64,000 nt of DNA, from positions 248,001 to 312,000 of the forward strand of contig JAVXUO010002601.1 in NCBI GenBank assembly GCA_033065855.1. Direction: 5' to 3'. The notes beneath the pieces were generated by a model. It searched no databases, had not been told where the DNA came from, and saw only the letters and a list, made by a program, of their open reading frames with translations. Made by a program: the position numbers and the translations under genes. Below are positions 34,655-45,500 of the stretch, one piece after another (within the stretch, counting starts at the first letter, position 1; every line of letters starts with the position of its first letter). This DNA is from Escallonia rubra (Eukaryota > Streptophyta > Magnoliopsida > Escalloniales > Escalloniaceae).

Positions 34655-36033
34655 GGTGGATGTTTGGTTAAACAGTTTTTGTTTTGAGCTTTCTTTCCTC
34701 ATTATTTTTTTTTTCATTTTTCTTTAAAATGTTCTCTTCTTCTCCAACAAAACCCTCCAGCCACGTCCACCGCTAGTCACCACCACCACGACCCCCCTTT
34801 ATCAAATGTCTGCAACGACGATGGATTGATTGGTAAGGCTTGCAGGCATGGTGGAGGTGACGACGATGGCTGCAATGTCTGATTTGAGTGAAGACGGTTA
34901 GTCGTCACAGAGGGTCGTCGCAGATCTGCAACGATGATTGTCGGTCTGCGATGGCGGTAGCGGGGTAGGAATGTGAGTGGCGACGGTGGTAGGATGGCGG
35001 CGCTGGTCTCGATGGTGGTCGTGGGTGTGTGCGGTCGGCGGTGCTGGGTCATGGTGTTGGCGACAGTGGTGGGATGTTGGCAGTGGTTATAGTTATCAAG
35101 GGTAGTGGCCGGCGGTAGTGTGTGGTGATGGTGAAAATGGCAGTGGTGGTGGGTCATGGTCAGGGGCGGATCTAGAAAGTCTAATTGGAGGGTGCCAAAA
35201 AATCATTAAAAAAAATTGCTGGCTAACAATTCATTTAAAATATGAATAATCAAAAAGACATTATAATTAGCGTCACTATTAAATTCGTTAAATACAAAAT
35301 AGATTGCTCAATTTGACTACTAACAATATATTTTCACTATACGTAATGATTAATTTAACTTGTTAAGGTTAGTCAACAATAAATTAGTAATTATGCATGA
35401 AAGACGCTTAATTCTTACTGACATATTACTAATGTGATTATCAATTTTATCAATATATTAATCATGTATAAGTTAACAAATTACAAGAATTTAAACTAAA
35501 AAAAAGAACTAACTTTAATCTATTGTTATTTTTTTGTAATATATAGATTTAAAATTTGGAATTTGAAAGAATGAAGATAAGGCAAGAAAATGACAAAGAC
35601 AAAAATTATAATAGTCGGTGACATAAAGAATAAAAACACAATAAAAATGAAATCCTAATAAATTACTATTACAATATACTGGCATTTTTATAAATATTTT
35701 ACATATTTTAAATAGATTTATCCATTATTTAAGAAGCTGTAAAAAAATTTCAGAAATCTTGAGGGGTCCCCCCCTCCCCCTGGTGGTCCGCCCCTAGTCA
35801 TGGTGATGGCAGCAGGTTTAGTGGTCGTGGTGGTGCTCTGTGTGTGATGGGAGTTTTGTTATAATGTTGTTCATTATTTTGCTTCTAACAAAGTTTGAAA
35901 GTTGGATCTCAAAACAAAAACCAAAACTCCAAAATGGAGTTTTTGAGAACAGACCCATTTTTAAAACTGAAAAGGAAAAAAAAAACAGAAATGTCAGAAA
36001 CGGGTTTTGAAAAAAAAACTGTCAAACGCTACA
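34655..36033. mobile_element. MITE-like element with GTTTG termini, split by a hAT insertion
   Basis: The left end (GGTGGATGTTTGGTTAAACAG then TTTTTG) and the complement of the right end (GTGTAGCGTTTGACAG then TTTTT) are imperfect inverted repeats. They resemble the ends of the Tourist-like elements further right. The interior is a GGT/GGC-rich low-complexity block (34760-35160 and 35800-35870) interrupted by the 636 bp hAT element. Confidence 0.4.
35161..35796. mobile_element. hAT-type non-autonomous element, 636 bp, with perfect 8-bp TSD
   Basis: The element starts CAGGGGCGGATC and ends GTCCGCCCCTA, inverted repeats of about 11 bp. It is flanked by identical GTCATGGT at 35153-35160 and 35797-35804. 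CAGGG/TAGGG ends with an 8-bp duplication define the hAT superfamily. The interior is AT-rich with no open frame of note. It inserted into a GGT-rich block that is itself inside an older element. Confidence 0.88.
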
Positions 36034-39000
36034 CAAGTTTCTTAGGTTATGCGTGTTGGAACTGTTGTCCTTCAAACTATGACCACTAAGTTTGATTGGA
36101 TAACACGATGATTACCGGTCAGTAAACCATGTAGACGTTGTCTTGTATAGGAGCATCTTAGCCGTTACAACAACTAAATTTCCCGATATGACTCCTTTGG
36201 GCGCCCCAGTCGTCTTTCATAACGAACTTGGTACGATATTCTCCACTCCTAAAATAGGATACACCAAGTCACCGTCCAAATGTCCCGAAACGCATAAAAG
36301 GGATTCTTCACACTGTTTAGCTAGCGAGGCCTCGTTAGTGGTGCAGACTCTTAAAATGGATAAACTGTAACATGAACAAAACATCTAAAGTAGCTAGTCT
36401 TTGTACCCTCCACCACTGCATATATGAGCAGAGTGTAATCGATCGGGTTTGGATTTGATAATAGGGGAAGCACTAGTAAGCAGGTAATTTCGAATCGATT
36501 CGAACTGGGAGACAATGCCAGCGCAAAAATAAGAACCAACAATAACTGAACAGGTAAAAGAAAGTTCTCCATGGTATTTGGCAGAATCACAGCAGCAATG
36601 AATACTTAAGCACCACTGGAGCAATCCTCCTCGAAGATCTTCTTATAATATTTACTAGGAGAGTCTTTATTTTTGAGACACTGCACCAAAACCAAAGATA
36701 AACATCACTGCTCTGCAAAAGTCTTTATTTTGGTTTCCATGTAAAAAATCATTTTGAAAAAGGCATTCACACTGAAATTTTAAGAAACATTCATATCCAG
36801 TAAGATAGATGAAGCTCCAAATATATAAGGAATTCAATGTCTCAAAAACAAAGCAAGACAGTACACAATGAGCATCTTATTTTCTTGGTAACACAGGTTC
36901 GCGAATGGTTTATGCTTGCACTCGAAAAAGTGGCGATGGGAGGGAGGAAGTACATCTTATAAGCTAACATTACCCACCGGTCTTCTCCTTTGTTAAGAGA
37001 TATAAATCACACATCGGGTAATAACAAATAATACTCAAATATATAAGTCTTATAGGCCTCTGCTCTTATTGTCAATTGATTTTGAGTGAATGCTTTCACA
37101 TTATATTAGAACTGGTCGATCCAGGCCCAACAGACAATTCAATTAGTTCATCGCTGTCACCCAATCAATTTCTTCACGTGCTAGACCCACTAAAAAATCA
37201 GGGTGTGTGTTGAGAGATATAAATCTCACATCGGGTAATAACAAACAATACTCAAATATATAAGCCTCTCTCCTCTCATTTTCAATTGATTTTGAGTTTG
37301 ATGTTTTTCACATCCTCACTCCCTCCACAAACAATGGCATTTTATCCTTTGCGACAATTTTTACGACAATAGGGAGCCCTAGACAGAGAGACACCTTATA
37401 ATTTCATAATATACAGGTCAACTATCGTATGTACAACGTAACAGCAACCAACAAGCAGCCCCCCGTACACATTAACGAAAACAAGTTGATTCACAAACGC
37501 TGTATGTTTCACTAATCTCCGCCTCCTCCACGAACATCAGGCATGTTTAGAGTTACTATGTATCGTTGTACCAGAGACTCCATCCATTCGCAATCCCAAA
37601 CGAAGACTCTTTTGTGTTTATTTGTTTAGGCTAGGTTTACCTTCAAAGTTGTTATGGCGTTTGCGAAACTAAGATGTGAATTCAAGCAGATCTTACAACA
37701 ACTGAGAAGCTAACTTTGCTTTTGCAAAACTCATTGTAGCTTTGCCAATTGTGGTTATTTTAAAACTTTGGTAATTAATAATGAGCTCGAAAAAGAATTT
37801 TGAGCTCGACTTTTACTTTTCATCGACAATTTTGAAGGCTTATAGCGACAATTTTAATGGCTTTGATAACTGGGATAGAGTTAAATGATAAACCAAAGAG
37901 CCCCAACTTTTCCTGAACTCCTAAAAGTAAGTTTTAAATTACATTTCAGCTCCGAACGAGTTCGACACCATTAAGTGTCTGAATCGATGTTCGGTATTTT
38001 CGAAAAATGTATCAAACACCTCCTGGAGGTGTCCGAGTGTCCGGAGGTGTCGGGATATCGGTACGTGTTGCACACGATAAATGAACCCATATGTTGTTAG
38101 TGCTTCATAAAAAAGACTTCCTTTTCCAATAAAACACGAAATATCTATTGGCAATTTCTCTTCCGACGACACTTCCTTACAATCAATTATACAAAGAAAA
38201 CTATCATGATTTTTCAGCTTGTTAACATACAAGATACAACTAATTATCATAAAAGAATAGAAGAATTTTTGTTCCTAACAAGAATTCTGTTAAAAAGGTT
38301 CCATAACGAGGAATCATTCAACTTTAGTAATTATAGGCATCAAACAATCTCAATCACAACAATAATTTACTCAAACAATGATAATATAACACTCAAATAG
38401 TATTGAAAACAAACTCTTTTAATATTGCCCACAGCAATTTGCAGCTACACGAGGTAACACCTTTATTAACAAAAGAATTTTTATCTCTAATAAATATGGT
38501 TGAGCGATCAACAGTCACGCATTGCAATTGGCAATCCGATGAACCACCAAGAATGCAATGCTCTACTTACGAGAACCAAACCACCATACCATTTATGAAC
38601 CAAATGGGTGGTTGGGTTCTAATTACAGAGCCATAAAGCAACCACTGGATCACTTAGAACCTCTTACTCAGTTGATATCGTCTCACGTGATTACTTGAAG
38701 TGTTGTGGTCATGGGAAGAGTTCGTAGAAGCAGAAAACCAAAAGTCGTATGTACTCTCTCTCTCACTCTCACTTTCAAAAGAGTTGGCCAAGAAAAAGCA
38801 AAAGTTTATATGGTCTCATTGTGCCTACATGTGAAACCCAAGCAACTTGTAGTAATCATGTGGGGAATAGCTAACTTCTGTAATAGGGTGGTGCCATTCA
38901 CATACTAATTTTTGCTACTTATGCATACTTTTATGTATGTTCATCGCAAAAGAACATAAAGAGACTTAGTTTCGAGAACAACCAAAATTAAATAAATAAC

Positions 39001-39343
39001 AATAATGCTTAAATAGCCTCACCTTTTAATCCTTTTATGCTGCAACCCGTTCTCCTTCTTGTGGTGGTGGTTGTTTCTTCATTGTTGTTAATAATATTTT
39101 GTTTCTTTATCACGAGCCATAAATGACATGTATCCTGGTCCTCATTACCTCATAACCTTATTATTACATAATAATGGGAGAAGGATGTTTCTTCCTTTTG
39201 AACCACCACATATATGACCTTTCATCATTAAAAGTGAATAGTGACAATGACTATGGAGGCTCCATGGTCCACAAAATCTTGGTGTGTGTCCCACAGTGTT
39301 CGTGTCCTCATAAGAGGAGAAGCTAACTAGCTAAGAGGGCCTG
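36034..39343. other. Intergenic spacer up to the DUF1677 promoter
   Basis: No gene recognised. It contains the tandem repeat with TCACATCGGG motifs listed separately. A - strand frame starting with an ATG near 36570 would encode about 73 residues with a hydrophobic, signal-peptide-like start (MENFLLPVQLLLVLIFAL), but nothing else supports it. Confidence 0.45.
36991..37316. repeat. 217-bp-spaced direct repeat with TCACATCGGG and ATATATAAG
   Basis: TGTTAAGAGATATAAATCACA (36991) and TGTTGAGAGATATAAATCTCA (37208) start two copies. Both continue ACATCGGGTAATAACAA, CTCAAATATATAAG and TTCAATTGATTTTGAGT. The second copy is cut at about 37316. The CACATCGG motif about 30 bases before a TATA-like stretch resembles the upstream-element/TATA pair of plant snRNA promoters and of some LTR promoters. 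No snRNA or tRNA gene is visible, so a retroelement remnant is more likely. Confidence 0.6.
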
Positions 39344-39350
39344 TATAAAT
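39344..39350 (+). promoter_or_regulatory. TATA box of the DUF1677 gene
   Basis: TATAAAT at 39344, 135 bp before the start codon at 39479. Transcription would begin near 39375, giving a leader of about 100 bases. Confidence 0.7.
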
Positions 39351-39478
39351 AATACCAGTCCATCACTTGGAATCATCACACATTAACAACAAGAGTCAAT
39401 TCTACCTTATTGTGCTAACCATTAGAAGCTCCAGTGTTTCCCTTTACAAACATTTTTCTTCCAAAACCTTCTTCAATC

Positions 39479-40045
39479 ATGGCTCCGCATGGCGAGACAT
39501 TTGGTAGTTCCTACTCTCGCCCCGTCGACATCAAAAAGCCACCTAGACTCTCGTCTAACTGCCTCCAACGTACCATGTCTGATAACTCGTTTGAGCTGAT
39601 TAAGGAGACAGTAGACGCGAAGCTGCCTCCAATATCAGAGGTGGTAGAAGCAAAATGCGAGTGTTGTGGCATGACCGAAGAATGCACGCCGCAGTACATA
39701 AGCCGAATACGTGACAGTTTCTTGGGGAAGTGGATTTGTGGGTTGTGCAGTGAGGCAGTGAAAGGAGAGGTGGACAAGAATGGAGGGACAAGAGAAGAAG
39801 CATTGAATGCTCACATGAGTGCATGTGTTAGGTTTAACAAGTTTAGTAGGGCTTATCCGGTTCTATACCAAGCTGAGGCCATGAGGGAGATCTTGAAGAA
39901 GGCAAGATTAGAAGGAAGAGGAGTTAGAGCCAAATCTACAAGTCCGAGGGATAAAGTCGTGTCGAAGAAGGGCGGGATCTCGAGGAGCTCTAGTTGCATT
40001 CCTGCGATTACGAGGGAGATGAAGGAGGTCGATATAGCCAATTGA
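39479..40045 (+). CDS. DUF1677 family protein, 188 residues, single exon
   Basis: ATG at 39479 lies in a good plant context (ATCATGGCT); the frame upstream has no ATG, and the stop is TGA at 40043. The core AKCECCGMTEECTPQYI (residues 58-74) followed by FLGKWICGLCSEAV (81-94) is the DUF1677 signature. Cys60, 62, 63, 69, 87, 90 and 116 form a probable zinc-binding module. The C-terminal third is basic and Ser-rich, ending KEVDIAN. Biochemical function is unknown for this plant-specific family. A TATA box and a normal leader support expression. No intron is needed. The neighbouring kinase and HD-ZIP genes are far away and not obviously related. Confidence 0.93.
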   Translation: MAPHGETFGSSYSRPVDIKKPPRLSSNCLQRTMSDNSFELIKETVDAKLPPISEVVEAKCECCGMTEECTPQYISRIRDSFLGKWICGLCSEAVKGEVDKNGGTREEALNAHMSACVRFNKFSRAYPVLYQAEAMREILKKARLEGRGVRAKSTSPRDKVVSKKGGISRSSSCIPAITREMKEVDIAN

Positions 40046-40338
40046 GCTCTCTTTTATACCTTTGTTTTTTCTTTCTTTCTTGGTATTCTTTTCCGTTTGC
40101 ACTGTACCCTCATGTGGTAAGAAACAACCTTAGCGGGCTCAGATTGCGAACATCTGACATCCTTCAAAACTCATGTAGCAGGAGCTTCGTGCATATTCGA
40201 CCAGTTTTTGGGACCACTTCACCCCAATTGAGTTCCTCCTGCTCTTCCCTTCGACTTTGTTTGGCTGTAATAGTTCCATGCTTTTAGTGTTGAATCCTTT
40301 GAGAACTTATTATAATCTAATGATCAATTTCTTCAAGA

Positions 40339-40343
<5 letters not shown>

Positions 40344-40386
<43 letters not shown>
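40344..40386. repeat. (CT)n microsatellite, about 21 units
   Basis: Pure CT run about 300 bp beyond the DUF1677 stop codon, in or just after the 3' UTR. Confidence 0.97.
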
Positions 40387-40390
<4 letters not shown>

Positions 40391-40562
40391 TGTTTATGTA
40401 TTGTCATTCTAATCTACTCAACGTTGATATTTCACAATGTAAACCAGTATGCCAGCATGTTTCAATAGATTTGAGTACTTGATGCAATTTGTGCAACCCT
40501 TCATTATTACCTAACGTAATGCTCATTTGAGTAGAACTTTACTAATTCTTCTAGCCTAAGTA

Positions 40563-40775
40563 TTTTAGTAGTTCACCTCAATATTATGCATCGCTATTTA
40601 CCAAAAAAGGGTCCAATGCACGAAGGTTAGGTGGTGTCCAACACCCACGTATTTGGCCTGAAATTTTAGTAGTTCATGTTCACCTCAATATTATGCAACG
40701 CTATTTACCAAAAAAGGGTCCAATGCACGAAGGTTAGGTGGTGTCCAACACCCATGTATTTGGCCCGAAATTGGT
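40563..40775. repeat. Tandem duplication, unit about 101-105 bp
   Basis: Two head-to-tail copies begin TTTTAGTAGTTCA at 40563 and 40664. Both run through CACCTCAATATTATGCA, AAAAAAGGGTCCAATGCACG and GTGGTGTCCAACACCCA to GAAATT. Only a 4-base insertion and a few substitutions separate them, so the duplication is recent. Confidence 0.88.
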
Positions 40776-42582
40776 ATAGTTGGTGCATAAGAATCGATGC
40801 AACTTGAGAATACCATTTTCAAAAACTCAGATAAATAGCAACCTTTGCCGGTTGGTAACTTCTACCTTCTCAAAATTACAATTGTCCGTTTTCTACTTTC
40901 GAAGATGCATACTGAAATGGCAAAATCATAATACCCAGTTACTGACAGGAGAATGAGATGCTCCATTGAAAATATTCATATTGACACAAGAAGAAGAGGA
41001 GAAACTCTAAAGTTCCCATACTTAACCTCGACATTGCCTTCAAAGCCCCTTCGATCCTGCAACAATTTCTCCGATTCCATCCTAGCCACAGAAAGGCATC
41101 CATGCAGTACCCCTAAACCCATTGTACGTTTACCAACACAAAGTTTGGGCAGCGGAATCTCATAAAAGTTGTCACCAAGTTGAACAAACCAAACGGTCAC
41201 AAGGGGGTCAGTTTTGTGCAAACTGAACGGCTTTGTTTCAACCAATCAGTGAAAGTGCTCATTCAAGCTGTTAATCTACCCTCAATATGCTATAATGTTT
41301 TAGTCCACGAATGATTCTTTTTTAGTAAACATTGTTGTCTTATCCCTCACTGATGATGAAGATGACATTATCATATTCACTTAGGATTAACTACTTCTCA
41401 TTGAATTTGAAACTTTTTCTAGTGTTGAAAATTTGTTAAATTGTCATATTCTGATTTTTTAACGTGATTTTATTAGTTTAATGTACTAATATATTTTATT
41501 TTTATTTTGTGTCTCACTTCGAAAATGCGCACGCCTGCGCCTAGACTTTAAGGACCGTTTGCGCCTTAAGTGCGCTTGCTCCTTTAATAACTATGATCTT
41601 TACTTAGTAGCACGTATACCGTTGAACGGTGTATAGTTGTCAAATTCTTGAACTACCAGTGGCTACATAGTATCAAACAATGTCAAAACTTCAGCTCAAT
41701 TGGTGAGATATTTTAGAATTGGGCAGGCTAAATATGCGGTGTTCTTCTGTTGCTTAAACTCTCGAACAGCAATGCGGAAATCCAACTTGGTAGATTGGTG
41801 TAAACCCAAGTTTGCAATCTGAACTTTGGTAGGGTGGAACTCAGAGAATGGCAGCAATGAACAAAGATGGAGGTGGCGCCTACCCGACTTCGTAGCATTA
41901 CTGAGAAACTTGATAGAAATGTCCTGTTAGCTCTCAGTTTTTTAGCGTCCCCCCAACCTATTATCTCGACACTTCGTAGAAAATCCTATGAACAGCGTAG
42001 ATTTATAGTTTAGGAACAACGGTCCCAACCACCAAACCCAGATTTGAGGTTTAGGTAACTGTCATTTCCATTACCTATTCCGTTTGTTTCCGTACAAAAG
42101 AGTAAAATTAAGAAAACGGAACCCATTTAGCTCATTATACTCGGGGTATGTACAAGCAATCTCAGTTCTTATATCCGTTCATGTTGAAACACCGAACCTT
42201 TTCATTGCCTACTTCACCCATCGTTTACACAACAGCTAATCCATAATCCAAGAGCATTTCATGTCCACACAAATGCGAAAGACAGCGTCCATTTTGCCGA
42301 TTTGACAGGGCCATGCATATACCTAACATTCCCATATATAGCACCATTTTCACATTCATCCATCTATGTCTTCCTTTGCATGTATTAATGTGTGCAGGAA
42401 TTTGATGTATGTGATTGATTAGGTAGCTATGGGGTCCCAACGTAGAAGAGCACGAGACTAGCATTATAAGTAACCAAAAGGCGATCGATGGCAACAGTCT
42501 ACCAAGGTTCCCTAGAAAACAAGCAGCAGGAAAAGAGTCTTCCAGAGCGTTCAGTTTATAGTTTTTTATCCTTAACCGATAG
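40776..42582. other. Intergenic spacer and probable 3' UTR of the HD-ZIP III gene
   Basis: No gene recognised. The final few hundred bases before 42583 (from about 42200) are likely 3' UTR of the HD-ZIP III gene on the - strand. Confidence 0.45.
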
Positions 42583-45500
42583 TTAAACAAAAGACCAATT
42601 GATGAACATAAAGCAGATGCAGTGGGCATTGTCTTCTTCATTCAACACTTTCCAAGCTACTGCTCTCTCATAAGAAACTGGCCTGCCCATACTCGACAAA
42701 CAGATCCCACCTTGAAGACAAGCGAAACCCTGCCAAAAGAAAAGCACCAAAACAACTTCAGCAGGAGTACTTGAGTTAGAGCTGAACTACAATTGATGAA
42801 GTTGCTGTTGTAAAGAAAATTTGTAAATCTTTAAGATAATTCAAGATCATTCTAATTAGGTTCTGGAGGTATCCTAGATACAAAGAATCTAGTAAGATGT
42901 ACCTAAAAAGTCAAGAGACCAGATCGTAAATTCTGAAGTAATTTATGTGGGATGCTCTAGAATTATCTTTAACTAGTATGAAAAGCATCCTTCTGTAATC
43001 ACTTCAATCAAGCCTCCAAGGAGAGTCCCCCACTCTCCACATATATCTTGATGTAATGCATTATGATATACGAATATCAATTGCTTACAGCTTGTACTTC
43101 GAAAATTCTAACATGGTATTCAAAGCAAGTCAAGTTTAACGCTGCAAAAGTCCGTAGTTGTCAGCCACATCTTTGTCACCAAAGAAAAGGGTGAAGCGCC
43201 TCTGATGTAGTTAAGGACTCGACAAGCACTGTCGTGGAAAAGGGCATAAGGGGCATACAGCAAGAGACCCGCATCGCCGGAGCTCGGTGATTCTAGAAGC
43301 ACTGCCAAAAAAAAGAAAAGGACAGGGTGCTGGGTGCTGGGTGCCTCTAATAGAGCCACGAGAAAAAGTATAAGAAAATGAGAATGGTGGCAGTCTAAAT
43401 GGGATGTTTGGTAAGAAGAAGAGCATGGAGAGAAGTTTCAAAGAAAGAAATCCAGAAATCAAGAAAAGAAGTAGGTAGGGGCTAGCAATGCCAATCTACA
43501 AGAATGATTACAGGTGGCTAGCAAGTGCCAGCCCATGGGAGTTAAAAGAATTAGAGCCTAGGAAGCGCCTACTAGCTTGTAGAATTATGAAGCTAGCAAG
43601 TGCTTCATGAAGCATGACAAAAGCCAAATGAACTCAGGAATGATCGAAAATACCAGTTGGTGGAAACTTGGGAAACAAACCCACAAAGGAGAAAAGAAAA
43701 AGCGGGCAGTTGACGAAGTTTGGACTTGATCATTTACATTTTTGTCAGAATAACAAAACCAGTTTAATACCAAAACTAGTCCAACCTATGTTTGTTGTAT
43801 CAGAGGATTCAGAGCCCACTTCAAACAACTTGCCCAAGGCAAGCCAAAGATTAAGTACACCCAAAAGCCAAACCTCTACGGTATAAGCTTTTAAGTATCA
43901 TAAATGACAAGCTCATGTACCAAAGATTATTTGCCTATATATGCTTAATGTAAAGTAACACATCAAAGTAGCTAACCTGTTGCAGTATCTGTGGGAACTC
44001 AGAACACAGACTTTTCCTTCCATGGTCATCAAAGATTTTTTCTAAAGTGATGTCCTGCAGTGCAACTAAGGTTGTCTCGAGCATGTCAAGACCAGCCTGG
44101 TTTGCGAAGGTGAAAACTGGCAGAGCCTGCAACATTTGCGAGATTAATTTTAAAAAACATCAGTTGTTGCGAGAAGCATAATGAAGTACTAGGATAATAA
44201 TGCATGTTGTCCAGCGCAAATCTCAATAATCACAAGGCCAACTATGGGCCATGAAACACTTCTATAATTTTTTGCCTGTACAAACAAATATAAAGATCCA
44301 AGACAAGGATGTCTCCAATGAGTATGTTTCCCAAGAGAAACTAGATTATAGAATCATAGTCTGTAATATATAAGTAACCTAGTTCTTTGTTGACAGCAAG
44401 CTGCAATATATCTGGCTTGTCTCGTATCTATGCAGTGGTTGGCAGTAAATAATTTAAGGCTTGAGGGGGTGTTTAAATCATACCTTCAAAGAGCAACACA
44501 AAACAGCATCTGAGTGGTGCCACAAAGTTTTAAGGATGGATTCACTTCCTTCATCGCCAGATTTAAGTAGCTCAACACCCAGGTAGCACCTGTCAAGAAA
44601 TGATAAATTATCCTTAGAAGCTCAACCACCAAATCAGTTTTACCATAAGCTAATTACAAAAGGACTTCCACAAAGCTGCTAAAAGCGCATGGTGCATTTA
44701 CATTCTAGAAAAAGACAAATCTTTTATCTTTCTGTAATAACCAATAGGCAATAAGATAATCTGAAACTCGAAAAATAAGTACTCTAGGAGGAACCGTAAC
44801 GCCAAACCCCATTAAAATTAATCCTCCATTGCACATTTATGTTATTTGGTTCAATTGAAATGGACTTTGGATTTGTTTTCACTTTTCCTGATCTTCCCTG
44901 TTTTGGTGATTCCAACTACATCCAAGTAGCCATGTTTTTGTAAGGATTGCTACCTCATGAGCTCCCCTACGGTGATGGCAAGAAATACCATTGAAGTTGG
45001 GGATGGAGAGATATGTGTATGCCTGTGGCCTGTGCGCGTGTTTGTCTTCCCGCATCATATATAGAGTTTCAGAGTGTTTTCACCCAGGGTGCTAAGCCTT
45101 ATTACCTGGTAAAATAAACCTACAGAACACGTGAGTGCATGAAGCACATGTGACATACCTGTAACTCTGAGAGATCCAACGAGCAAGTGTATGTGCTTCA
45201 GGAGTCCCAAGTGGTGGCCGAAGACCACCATTTGAATTGAGATGAGATGGAGAGAGTGCTAATGCTACCCTCTGAACTGACGATATAATGCTCCGGACAT
45301 ATTGTCGTGCCATTGACGCAACATTTTCCTGCATGTGGCTCTCAAATGCAAATTCAAATGCTATTGTCATCACAGATCTTGTACTGCCACTAGTGACTGT
45401 ATAATCACTAGATGCTTTATTCCCAGCTGGCCCTATCTCAAGAGCAGAAGCAAGATCAAGGGTACGATTTGGACTGGAGGCTTCCTGCAGAATTTTGCAG

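Noticed and set aside
34777..35157. 126-codon His/Pro/Thr-rich frame on the - strand
   Set aside because: It is encoded by a GGT/GAT low-complexity block inside a transposon and ends at the hAT insertion.
36351..36570. Small secreted-peptide candidate (MENFLLPVQLLLVLIFAL start)
   Set aside because: A hydrophobic start alone is weak evidence; no conserved cysteine pattern, promoter or second exon was visible.
42721..42732. Apparent extra base at the start of the last HD-ZIP III exon
   Set aside because: Placing the acceptor right after GGCAG gives GGT TTC GCT TGT and the conserved GFACLQGGICLSS, so there is no frameshift.
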